This document shows, piece after piece, positions 35,299 to 43,418 of a DNA stretch of 64,000 nt (position 1 is the first letter of the stretch; each line of letters begins with the position of its first letter). The translations under genes and the position numbers were made by a program. Source of the stretch: DAOSXA01 sp964526835 (lineage in GTDB: Bacteria > Zixibacteria > MSB-5A5 > GN15 > FEB-12); NCBI GenBank assembly GCA_964526835.1, contig CAZGMK010000007.1, forward strand, positions 62,001 to 126,000, in the 5' to 3' direction. The notes beneath the pieces are model-generated. The model was not told where the DNA came from. It searched no databases and was given only the letters and a program-made list of their open reading frames with translations.

Positions 35299-35967
35299 AT
35301 GAAACTTGAGAGGATTCTTGAACTGGACGGTCAGGCTACGTGTTTGACCGGCCTGAAGATCGGCGGCACCAAGGAGACTATCGGTATTGGCGAGACGGAC
35401 AACCCAATCATCCGCCACCCGGTCACCAAAGCCCCGTACCTGCCCGGGTCATCGTTGAAGGGTAAGATCCGTTCGCTGCTCGAGATCAGGTACTCGCCTG
35501 AGGCGCAGCGCTCGGGTCGGCCTTGCGGATGCGGAGACTGCGAGATCTGTCGGCTGTTCGGCTGCGGCAATGTGAAAAACAGCAAGCAGCCGAGTCGGCT
35601 CATCTTCCGCGATGCGCCGATCAACAGCGAGTCGTTGAAAGACCTGGCCGACGCACTGCCGGGATCGTATGTCGAGGTCAAGACCGAAATCCAGATGGAC
35701 AGACGCAAGGGTACGACGAATCAGGGTTCTCTTCGCCAGCAGGAGCGTGTGCCCGAAGGTACAATATTCGACTTCACCTTTTCCATCCGATTGTTCGCGG
35801 AGGACGCCAGCGAGGATCGTCGGCTCTATCAGGACCGCCTGGCCGAGGCTTTTGAACTGCTCGAGCAGGACTATCTCGGCGGCAGTGGCACTCGCGGATA
35901 CGGGAAGGTCCGATTTACCCACAACGGCAAGCCGTTCGCTGATTATTTGCGGGAACAGCAGTGGTGA
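35299..35967 (+). CDS. csm3: Csm3, crRNA backbone subunit and target-RNA nuclease
   Basis: The 222-residue RAMP-family protein has the conserved LPGSSLKGKIRSLLE block and the GSGTRGYGKVRF glycine-rich motif near the end. Asp34, in IGETDNPIIRHP, matches the catalytic aspartate that cuts bound target RNA every six nucleotides in characterised Csm3 proteins. A zinc-binding set of cysteines (CGCGDCEICRLFGC) follows around residues 75-92. The Shine-Dalgarno sequence (GAGG) is short. The next gene starts on the last base of its stop codon. Confidence 0.95.
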   Translation: MKLERILELDGQATCLTGLKIGGTKETIGIGETDNPIIRHPVTKAPYLPGSSLKGKIRSLLEIRYSPEAQRSGRPCGCGDCEICRLFGCGNVKNSKQPSRLIFRDAPINSESLKDLADALPGSYVEVKTEIQMDRRKGTTNQGSLRQQERVPEGTIFDFTFSIRLFAEDASEDRRLYQDRLAEAFELLEQDYLGGSGTRGYGKVRFTHNGKPFADYLREQQW

Positions 35968-36878
35968 TGGACGACTACCGTATCCGCGTGAAGCTCAAGT
36001 CCCCGGGCGGCACTCCCTGGCAATCGGACACGCTCTTCGGTCATCTCTGCTGGCAGGTGGCCTACGGCGCCGACGACTTGTCGATCGACGACTTTCTAAA
36101 ACCGTTCGCCGCCGGCAGACCCGCGTTCGTGCTTTCCGATGGTTTCCCGGGCGGATACCTGCCGCGCCCGGAACTCCCCCGGCCACTCGCCACGGCTGAG
36201 ACGCTAGAGGATTACGCGGCCCTCAAGCAAGTGAGAAAGGCCGCATATGTCACCGTGGGTGATTTCGGGCGCATTTGCCGGGGCCAGTCGATTCTGGACA
36301 AACCCCGTGATGACCCCTGGCAGAACGTGCAGATACCGCACGCCTCAATCGGCCGAGATACCGGTCGCACCGGTGAAGAAGGCAGTTTCTTCACAACGGA
36401 CGGCGCGGTCTTGCCCGGCGGTGAACTCGATATCTATTTGCGGGTCCTTGATGATGGCTGGTTGGAGCGCGTGACATCGTTGCTCGTTGCGCTCAGCAGG
36501 GCCGGATTCGGCAGGGACAAATCCACCGGCTATGGTGAGTTCGCCCTGCTCGGCACAGAGCCGACCGATGACCTGACCGGCCCCGAGCAGCCGGGCGGCT
36601 TTGTCAGCCTCTCTACCATGGTCCCGGCCGCCAACGACCCTTGCGAAGGAAGGTTCCGCCTGAGAACCAAATTCGGCAAGGTCGGCGAAGGAGCAGGTGT
36701 GAATAACCCCTTCAAGCGACCGCTTGTGCAGATACAGCCAGGCGCAGCCTTCAGAACCGATGCGCCGGTCCGACCGTTCTACGGTTCGCTGGTGACCAAC
36801 ATCGCGCCTGGCGATAGCCGCGTCGTCCAGAACTGCTATTGCCTGGCGGCAGCAAGCAGGTGGCCGGATGCCGAGTAG
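35967..36878 (+). CDS. csm4: Csm4, RAMP subunit at the 5' end of crRNA
   Basis: The ATG at 35967 overlaps the csm3 stop (TGATG). The 303-residue protein shows the Csm4 pattern: TPWQSDTLFGHLCWQVAYG near the N-terminus, FPGGYLPRPELP, GGELDIYLRVLDDGWLE and GFGRDKSTGYGEF glycine-rich motif. Csm4 binds the repeat-derived 5' tag of crRNA and Cas10. The C-terminus, YGSLVTNIAPGDSRVVQNCY, looks complete. After its stop codon the same frame stays open to 37133, see the next entry. Confidence 0.93.
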   Translation: MDDYRIRVKLKSPGGTPWQSDTLFGHLCWQVAYGADDLSIDDFLKPFAAGRPAFVLSDGFPGGYLPRPELPRPLATAETLEDYAALKQVRKAAYVTVGDFGRICRGQSILDKPRDDPWQNVQIPHASIGRDTGRTGEEGSFFTTDGAVLPGGELDIYLRVLDDGWLERVTSLLVALSRAGFGRDKSTGYGEFALLGTEPTDDLTGPEQPGGFVSLSTMVPAANDPCEGRFRLRTKFGKVGEGAGVNNPFKRPLVQIQPGAAFRTDAPVRPFYGSLVTNIAPGDSRVVQNCYCLAAASRWPDAE

Positions 36879-37099
36879 CCCGACGTTCACTCGCAGTCTT
36901 GCCCCCGGCGAGATACCGATGCGCGAACGACCAGTGACCGGACGCGCCGCCAGAGGTTCGCGCCAGTGCGTAAGCCGCTATTTACCAGGAAGTTTGAGGG
37001 AGTGCTGCGAACGACGACACAAACAAAGGCGGAGTTTCTGCTCTGGTTCGCGAAAACGTGCGGCTTTCCGCTTGGTAGATGGGCACTTATGGGGGTCGC
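36879..37099 (+). other. region between csm4 and array; possible csm5 remnant or leader
   Basis: A csm5 gene of about 1.1 kb would be expected here, but only 221 bases remain before the first repeat. The csm4 frame stays open past the stop up to a TGA inside the first repeat (37131-37133) and encodes a protein-like stretch (PLFTRKFEGVLRTTTQTK, then AEFLLWFAKTCGFPLGRW). A second frame from ATG 36868 is also open but unlike a known protein. The region is not AT-rich, which is unusual for a CRISPR leader. I cannot identify a gene here with confidence. Confidence 0.4.
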
Positions 37100-38766
37100 G
37101 TTACAATGGAAGCCCTTGAGAAGAAGGGATTGAGACCCCACACTTACAATGTCTCTCTTCACTACAGAGGGTTACAATGGAAGCCCTTGAGAAGAAGGGA
37201 TTGAGACGATCAAATAGCAGAGAAATTAACCCGTAGAAGTTACAATGGAAGCCCTTGAGAAGAAGGGATTGAGACTCTCACTTTCTTGCGATTCATTTCG
37301 TCCTCCACTCGTTACAATGGAAGCCCTTGAGAAGAAGGGATTGAGACCATGAACCGATAACTGAAAGGAACAGAAGATGTGTTACAATGGAAGCCCTTGA
37401 GAAGAAGGGATTGAGACGCCGAACGCGGAAATCCTGAAGTCCACAAGGCGCGTTACAATGGAAGCCCTTGAGAAGAAGGGATTGAGACTCTTTTGTGTTC
37501 ATCTTCATCCTCTTTCTATATCGTTACAATGGAAGCCCTTGAGAAGAAGGGATTGAGACCTATAGCCTCATTTATTAGCTTAATTTCTTCAGGTTACAAT
37601 GGAAGCCCTTGAGAAGAAGGGATTGAGACGCTCGGTCCGATTCTGATTTGCCCTTGGTCTTCTGTTACAATGGAAGCCCTTGAGAAGAAGGGATTGAGAC
37701 ACCAAAGCATCAAGATAATCGTACGGAGTCATACGTTACAATGGAAGCCCTTGAGAAGAAGGGATTGAGACTGTTCGAAATCATTGTTATTTCCTTTTTC
37801 TGCGGTGTTACAATGGAAGCCCTTGAGAAGAAGGGATTGAGACACGCTCATTTCCGTAAGTCTGTACCCTGCAAGGGCGTTACAATGGAAGCCCTTGAGA
37901 AGAAGGGATTGAGACGCCGTGACGACCAAGTTATGTGGGTTCCAAGAGTGTTACAATGGAAGCCCTTGAGAAGAAGGGATTGAGACGTGATGTTCGCATC
38001 AGCGTGCTCGGTGTCGATACGTTACAATGGAAGCCCTTGAGAAGAAGGGATTGAGACGCCCAAACCCCAGGGCAATACAGCCTAAGAGAGCTGTTACAAT
38101 GGAAGCCCTTGAGAAGAAGGGATTGAGACACGAGACCACCACCGTTAGGATGTCGATGCCAACCGTTACAATGGAAGCCCTTGAGAAGAAGGGATTGAGA
38201 CAATATCGGACCGTCCGGTTGACTGCCGTCGTTGGGTTACAATGGAAGCCCTTGAGAAGAAGGGATTGAGACTTACAGGCCGCGGGGACAATAAACAGGT
38301 CACCCGGTTACAATGGAAGCCCTTGAGAAGAAGGGATTGAGACTCCGTGTCGATTGTGACGGTGTGAAGACCATGGCGTTACAATGGAAGCCCTTGAGAA
38401 GAAGGGATTGAGACGTTACGCAATTCCCAGATACGGCATTCGGCCCAGGTTACAATGGAAGCCCTTGAGAAGAAGGGATTGAGACATATGATCGTCGAAC
38501 TTCTCGACGACTACGCCTAGTTACAATGGAAGCCCTTGAGAAGAAGGGATTGAGACCAAAATAGAAGACGAAGATTTATCAGAAAATGAAGTTACAATGG
38601 AAGCCCTTGAGAAGAAGGGATTGAGACACAACCCTTTGAATTTCTCTTACTTTATCTCGGTTACAATGGAAGCCCTTGAGAAGAAGGGATTGAGACCACG
38701 ATCGTGTGCCGACCCGTCAGGTCATCTACGTTACAATGGAAGCCCTTGAGAAGAAGGGATTGAGAC
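37100..38766 (+). CRISPR. CRISPR array, 24 identical 37-bp repeats, 23 spacers
   Basis: The repeat begins GTTACAATGGAAGCCCTTGA and ends GAAGGGATTGAGAC; it contains the short inverted repeat CCCTT/AAGGG. The 24 copies seen are identical, including the last. Spacers are 31-35 bases long, mostly 34. The 3' end ATTGAGAC gives the 8-base crRNA tag typical of type III systems, so transcription is on the plus strand, the same as the cas genes. The array lies between csm4 and the CARF-HEPN gene. Repeat starts include 37100, 37171, 37239, 37311 and 37381, and the last is 38730. Confidence 0.99.
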
Positions 38767-38814
38767 TCGGTCCGTGAACAGCCGAGCGCAACCAAGTCGA
38801 AAGGACTCCTTGAG

Positions 38815-40098
38815 ATGAAAGCTCTGGTAGTAACCGTAGGCGGCACGCCGCTGCCGATCCACAAGACCATTGAGAACTGCCGGCCTGATCTGGTCTTCGG
38901 AATTACCTCCCCGCAGAGTCGAATCGAGTGGCGGCAAATACGCGATCAACTGGCGGCAGCCGTGTCCGGATCCGCTTTCGAGGAGATCACTGCTGATGAC
39001 CCTAATGATCTGGTGTCCTGTTTCGAGGCGTGCTGGGAAGCTTTCGACCGCATTACCAGGCGGCCTGAAGGAGACAAAGCGGAAGTGGTGGCAGGGCCAA
39101 CCGGCGGTACCAAGCTGATGAGCGCCGCGTTGCTGCTGGCGGCGTCGGAGGCCGGCGCGACTGTAGTATATATCTCCGGCGAGCGCGACAAAGGCGGTGT
39201 GGGTGTGGTCAAGACCGGTACTGAACGCCCGATGGTCTCGGCACACCCGTACGATCTGCTGGCTCGTACCGCCAAGCAGCGGCTCTGTGAGGAGTTCAAC
39301 AACTATCGCTTCGAGTCGGCGATGGCGACCTGCCAGGAGATCGCCGTTCGCATGCCTGACCGCGCCTCCGGTGTCTTCAAAGCATTGAAAAAATTATGCA
39401 CTGGCTACCGCTACTGGGAGTTGTTTGAACATAAGAACGCGCGTCACAACTTGAAGTCGGGTCTTGCCCATTTCGACCGCCTGGAGTCCACTTGCCATAT
39501 CTCACTGGGCCGGATCTCGGAGTTCCTCGAGACGGTTAGCGGCAATATCGATCATCTTGAACGCCTTGAGTCCGCCGGCGATGGCGGGTTGTCAGCGGCG
39601 CTGATGAACGACCTCCTTGCCAATGCCAGGCGGCGGGCTCACGAGGGTAAGTACGATGATGCGGTGGCTCGTCTGTATCGGGCGTTCGAGATGGGCGCGC
39701 AGGTTGCTTTCAGTGAAACATTCAATCACTCGACTTCCCGGTTCCCTCTTAAGCGGCTTGATCCGGAGACCCGGCAGCGTCTGTTCCCTGACAGGGACGA
39801 AGGCGCCCGTTGTGATATTGGCGCCAGAGACGCTTATGAAGTACTTGCGGCTGTCGGTCACGCAGCGGGTATCAGGTACGCCGAGAAGAGGAACAAGTTC
39901 CGGGACCTGCTCAACAGCCGCAACAGGTCAATACTGGCGCACGGCACCGAACCGCTAGACGAGAAAGCCTTCAGCCGCCTGTACGAATACATCACACAGA
40001 CCTTCGATCTCAGACCCGACGTTCCAATGCCGAGACTGGAATTCGCTGTCCTGTTGCCGCTGGGATCGCATCTTGAATCTTCCACTCTCCATGACTGA
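38815..40098 (+). CDS. Cas02710-family CARF-HEPN effector (cyclic oligoadenylate-activated RNase)
   Basis: The 427-residue protein starts 48 bp after the array with an AAAGGA site. Its N-terminal CARF-type Rossmann domain (about residues 1-145) has MKALVVTVGGTPLPI, AEVVAGPTGGTKLMSAALLL and VVYISGERD. The middle is helical. The C-terminus carries the HEPN motif Arg371-x4-His376 (NRSILAHG). The layout matches the TIGR02710 CRISPR-associated family. Such proteins are expected to bind cyclic oligoadenylate made by Cas10 and cleave RNA. The Cas10 cyclase motif here is intact, so the pathway is plausible. Confidence 0.9.
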   Translation: MKALVVTVGGTPLPIHKTIENCRPDLVFGITSPQSRIEWRQIRDQLAAAVSGSAFEEITADDPNDLVSCFEACWEAFDRITRRPEGDKAEVVAGPTGGTKLMSAALLLAASEAGATVVYISGERDKGGVGVVKTGTERPMVSAHPYDLLARTAKQRLCEEFNNYRFESAMATCQEIAVRMPDRASGVFKALKKLCTGYRYWELFEHKNARHNLKSGLAHFDRLESTCHISLGRISEFLETVSGNIDHLERLESAGDGGLSAALMNDLLANARRRAHEGKYDDAVARLYRAFEMGAQVAFSETFNHSTSRFPLKRLDPETRQRLFPDRDEGARCDIGARDAYEVLAAVGHAAGIRYAEKRNKFRDLLNSRNRSILAHGTEPLDEKAFSRLYEYITQTFDLRPDVPMPRLEFAVLLPLGSHLESSTLHD

Positions 40099-40107
40099 GG
40101 CCGGCCC

Positions 40108-41049
40108 ATGAACATCACCGCGGTTCGTGTCGAAGCGATGGTTGAACGGTCGATCTGCTGGCGCTCGTTTCCCGGCAGCGTGATCCATGGCGCTCTGGGA
40201 CACCAACTGAAACGGGCATCGTGCGTCGTTCGGCAAAGCAACTGCTCAGAGTGCTACCTGGTGCACGATTGCACCTACGGGCAGCTGTTCGTCTCGCCGG
40301 TACCTGATGACGCTGAGCGCATGCGAAAGTACCCACAAACACCACATCCAATTCATCTCGTTGTCATTCCATGGACGAGGCCGCGGTTGCTGTCGGACGA
40401 AAGATTGACTATCGACTTGACACTCTTCGGCCCGCTCGGCCGGCATCTGCTTAAGATTCTGCTGGCTTTAGAGGAAGCTCTATCCGTTGGAGTCGGTCGG
40501 GCTGAGAACGGCGTCCATCGGGGAACGGCAAGAATCGTTGCCGTGATGGATCGCATCACTCAGCATCGCCACGATTGGGCCGAGTTGCAGCGGTCCTATC
40601 GAGCTCCTGCCGCGATCACACCCCTGAGTTCAGCGGTCGCTGCCGGCTCGTCTCACGATGTCGAATTGCGGTTTCGAACGCCCGTGAGGTTGAAGACGCG
40701 CGGGAAGATGAACTTCCAACCTACTGTCTTCGACCTGGCTTCTAATCTTAGGAGAAGGCTGGAGAATCTGGAATACTTCTTCGGCTGTTCAGATGGTGAC
40801 GATGGATATAAGGATGCGCTCGACGCGGCAGAGTCGATTGAAGCGAAAGTGTCTCTCAAGAAAGCACCCGCCGTTCGGTACTCGGCCAGACAGAGGAGAA
40901 CAGTAGCTATATCGGGGCTGGTGGGTCTAGTGCACATCCCATCGTGCCCGGCGATACTGGCCCGTCTGTTCGAGCAAGGTCGGTATACCGGACTGGGTAA
41001 AGGTACGTCCATGGGGCTTGGTTCATTCGATACGATCAGCCAACCCTGA
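40108..41049 (+). CDS. cas6: Cas6-family crRNA-processing endoribonuclease
   Basis: The 313-residue RAMP protein belongs to the Cas6 type with a Cys cluster. It has FPGSVIHGALGHQLKRASC, then Cys46-x2-Cys49-x5-Cys55 (NCSECYLVHDC), PHPIHLVVIPW and LFGPLGRHLLKILLALEEA. The C-terminal Gly-rich loop is GRYTGLGKGTSMGLG. It should cut the repeat RNA to leave the 5' tag. It follows the CARF gene by nine bases, so it is probably the last gene of the operon. I considered Csm5 for this gene but the signature blocks fit Cas6. Confidence 0.88.
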   Translation: MNITAVRVEAMVERSICWRSFPGSVIHGALGHQLKRASCVVRQSNCSECYLVHDCTYGQLFVSPVPDDAERMRKYPQTPHPIHLVVIPWTRPRLLSDERLTIDLTLFGPLGRHLLKILLALEEALSVGVGRAENGVHRGTARIVAVMDRITQHRHDWAELQRSYRAPAAITPLSSAVAAGSSHDVELRFRTPVRLKTRGKMNFQPTVFDLASNLRRRLENLEYFFGCSDGDDGYKDALDAAESIEAKVSLKKAPAVRYSARQRRTVAISGLVGLVHIPSCPAILARLFEQGRYTGLGKGTSMGLGSFDTISQP

Positions 41050-41123
41050 GGATCGCGTCACCGATAGGACGCAGTTGAACCAATGAGACGAACTGCAACG
41101 TTCGCTGGAGGCGATTAACAAAA

Positions 41124-41197
41124 TACTGGGGGACGGACTTGAACCGTCGACCTCCTGATCCACAATCAGGCGTTCTGACCAACTGAACTACCCCAGC
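41124..41197 (-). tRNA. tRNA-His(GTG) without encoded G-1:C73
   Basis: The minus strand forms a cloverleaf with acceptor stem GCTGGGG/CCCCAGT (G1-U72), D-arm GTTC...GAAC, anticodon stem-loop CCTGA-TTGTGGA-TCAGG (anticodon GTG) and T-arm GACGG-TTCAAGT-CCGTC. Most bacterial tRNA-His have an encoded extra G at -1 paired with C73; here -1 is T and the discriminator is A. CCA is not encoded. A promoter lies just upstream. Confidence 0.93.
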
Positions 41198-41214
41198 ATC
41201 TATATCGCAATCGG

Positions 41215-41243
41215 TAAATAAACCGATTTCCCCAATCAGTCAA
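41215..41243 (-). promoter_or_regulatory. promoter of tRNA-His
   Basis: On the minus strand TTGACT (41238-41243) and TATTTA (41215-41220) are 17 bases apart, about 18 bases before the tRNA 5' end. Confidence 0.65.
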
Positions 41244-41299
41244 GCGCTTCTTTACCCCGTCTCCTGAAGCACCCCCTATCAAACACAACCATATTGAAC

Positions 41300-42004
41300 A
41301 TGTCGGCCAATAAACTGTTGCGTATATTTAAGGCCATGGTATTCAAACGCAGACAACACGGACCAGACTACGAGCAGCAACGGCAACAGATGGTCGCAGA
41401 CCAGTTGGCCGCCCGCGACATATCAGATTCCAGGGTGCTCAAGGCCATGGGCACGGTGCCGCGTGAGGAGTTCGTCCCCTTGAAACGACGCGATCAGGCT
41501 TACTCCGATGGCCCCCTTCCCATCGGCGAGGGCCAGACTATCTCCCAGCCCTATGTGGTCGCGTCGATGACCCAGAGCCTGCAAGTCGAACCGGACCACC
41601 GGGTGCTGGAAATCGGCACCGGCTGCGGCTATCAGGCGGCGGTCCTGGCCGAGTTGGCGAAAGAGGTCTACACGGTCGAGGTCATCCAACCGTTAATGGA
41701 CAAGGCCCGCCGGACCCTCAAGAGCCTCGGCTATCGCAACATCCACTATCGGGTTGACGACGGCTCCAAGGGCTGGCCCGAGGAGGCGCCGTTCGACGGC
41801 ATCATCGTGACAGCGGCAGCCCCGAAGCTACCTGAGAATTTGGTCGCTCAACTAAGATTTGGCGGACGGATGATTATCCCGATGGCGAGCGATTCCTGGG
41901 GGCGTCAGTTCCTTTACCGGATCACTTGCACTGAGGAGGGCTACCAACGCGACGAGCTCTACGAGGTACGCTTCGTACCTATGGTCGGCGACGTAGAGTT
42001 ATAA
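41300..42004 (+). CDS. pcm: protein-L-isoaspartate O-methyltransferase
   Basis: The ATG at 41300 is used; a TTG at 41294 and an ATG at 41336 are alternatives. The family core begins RQQMVADQLAARDISDSRVL and contains GEGQTISQPYVVASMTQ, the SAM motif VLEIGTGCGYQAAVLAEL, and FDGIIVTAAAPKLP. It methylates L-isoaspartyl residues in aged proteins so they can be repaired. The length, about 234 residues, is normal. Its 3' end overlaps the convergent MBL-fold gene by six bases. Confidence 0.95.
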   Translation: MSANKLLRIFKAMVFKRRQHGPDYEQQRQQMVADQLAARDISDSRVLKAMGTVPREEFVPLKRRDQAYSDGPLPIGEGQTISQPYVVASMTQSLQVEPDHRVLEIGTGCGYQAAVLAELAKEVYTVEVIQPLMDKARRTLKSLGYRNIHYRVDDGSKGWPEEAPFDGIIVTAAAPKLPENLVAQLRFGGRMIIPMASDSWGRQFLYRITCTEEGYQRDELYEVRFVPMVGDVEL

Positions 42005-43393
42005 GTCCAGTTCGTGGCTGTCTTTGAATCCCGGAACCGTCACATCCCATTGATAAGTGTCCCTGATTCGGGTCGCCAGAGCCTCCGAAGCCTCCGGTTC
42101 CCCGTGAACAACGAAGGTGTGCTCCGGGTCGCGATTGAATCCCATCAGCCAGGCCATAATCTCATTGTAATCGGCGTGGCCGGACAGGCCACTCAGGTTC
42201 TCCACGTGGGCGCGGACATCGACATGCCGTCCGTGGATTTTCACCGACGGTTCGCCTTCAAGAATACGCCTGCCACGGGTGCCATGAGCCTGGTAACCGA
42301 TAAAGAGGATAGTATTCCGTTCATCGGGCAATCGCTCGATCATGTGGTGGAGGATGCGACCACCGGTGACCATGCCCGAGGCCGAGATGATGATGGCGCG
42401 CTCGCGGACCTCGTTGATAGCTTTGGACTCATGCCGCGATTCGCAGATGTGCAGTCCGGGCAGCCTGAAGACTGTCTTGCCTTCGATCACCTCGGTGCGC
42501 ACGGTCAGCCGCTGTTCGGCGATTCGTCGTTCATAGACCGCCAGGGCCTCAATAGCCATCGGTGAATCGATATACACGGGAATCTCGGGAATCTCCCCCG
42601 CTTCCTGGAGCTTCCTCAGAATGAACAGAAGGGTCTGGGTGCGACCGACGGAAAACGACGGGATCACCAGCACTCCCCCGCGTTCGATGCTCTCGTTGAT
42701 GACGCGAACGATATCGTTATGGAAGGCGTCGTCATTATGCAGGCGATCGCCGTAAGTGGATTCGAGAACCAGGTAATCGACGTCGTAGACTTGCACCGGA
42801 TCCCTCAGAATGGCCCGGGCCGGTCGCCCCAGATCGCCGCAGAATAGGACCTTGCGCCGTCGTTTGCCGTTGGTTACACGGACATCGATCATCGATGAGC
42901 CGAGAATATGACCGGCGTCCTTGAACTTGACCCGGAGCGTGTCTGTCAGATCGACCTGTTCGCCGTAATTTACGGGCTTGAACTGGCGCAGGGCTATCTC
43001 GGCATGACGGATATTGAATAGCGGCAGGGCCGGGCGATGTTTGGAGTAGCCCTTCTTGTTGGCCCACTCGGCGTCCTCTTCCTGCAAGTGCGCTGTGTCC
43101 TTGAGGAGAATACGGGCTAGTTCGGCGGTGGGCTTGGTACAGTAGACCGGGCCCTTGAAGCCATCGCGGACCAGCCTGGGCAGGTATCCGATATGGTCGA
43201 TGTGCGCATGGGTCAGGAGGACGACATCGATCTCCTTGGGCGGGACCTGAAAGCGATCCCAGTTGCGCCGGCGGTTCTCTTTGGGACCCTGAAACAGGCC
43301 GCAGTCGATCAGGACCTTCCGTCCCTCGGCTTCGAGCAGAAACCGCGACCCGGTCACGGTCCCGACCGCACCGAGGAATGTCAGTTGTGCCAT
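41999..43393 (-). CDS. beta-CASP metallo-beta-lactamase fold RNA-processing-like protein
   Basis: The 464-residue protein has the MBL zinc motif HAHIDHIGYLP (about residues 81-91), then the metal ligands in DAGHILGSS, GDLGRP and HADYNE. The beta-CASP region contains PSFSVGRTQTLLF and SASGMVTGGRILHH. The C-terminal block is GLSGHADYNEIMAWL with FVVHGEPEASEAL, typical of the RNA-specificity (RMMBL) domain. Such proteins are endo- or exoribonucleases related to CPSF73. The exact RNA substrate is unknown. It overlaps the pcm 3' end and is 25 bp upstream of nothing on its own strand except the EVE gene behind it. Confidence 0.93.
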   Translation of the reverse strand: MAQLTFLGAVGTVTGSRFLLEAEGRKVLIDCGLFQGPKENRRRNWDRFQVPPKEIDVVLLTHAHIDHIGYLPRLVRDGFKGPVYCTKPTAELARILLKDTAHLQEEDAEWANKKGYSKHRPALPLFNIRHAEIALRQFKPVNYGEQVDLTDTLRVKFKDAGHILGSSMIDVRVTNGKRRRKVLFCGDLGRPARAILRDPVQVYDVDYLVLESTYGDRLHNDDAFHNDIVRVINESIERGGVLVIPSFSVGRTQTLLFILRKLQEAGEIPEIPVYIDSPMAIEALAVYERRIAEQRLTVRTEVIEGKTVFRLPGLHICESRHESKAINEVRERAIIISASGMVTGGRILHHMIERLPDERNTILFIGYQAHGTRGRRILEGEPSVKIHGRHVDVRAHVENLSGLSGHADYNEIMAWLMGFNRDPEHTFVVHGEPEASEALATRIRDTYQWDVTVPGFKDSHELDL

Positions 43394-43418
43394 AGTTGAG
43401 TTTCCTGTCTGTGGGCTC

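Noticed and set aside
37100..38766. Short open frames of the form MEALEKKGLR within the array on both strands
   Set aside because: They are produced by the CRISPR repeat itself and shift with each spacer; they are not genes.
40108..41049. Last CRISPR operon gene as the missing Csm5
   Set aside because: The cysteine cluster NCSECYLVHDC, the PHP block and the Gly-rich C-terminus match the Cas6 family instead.
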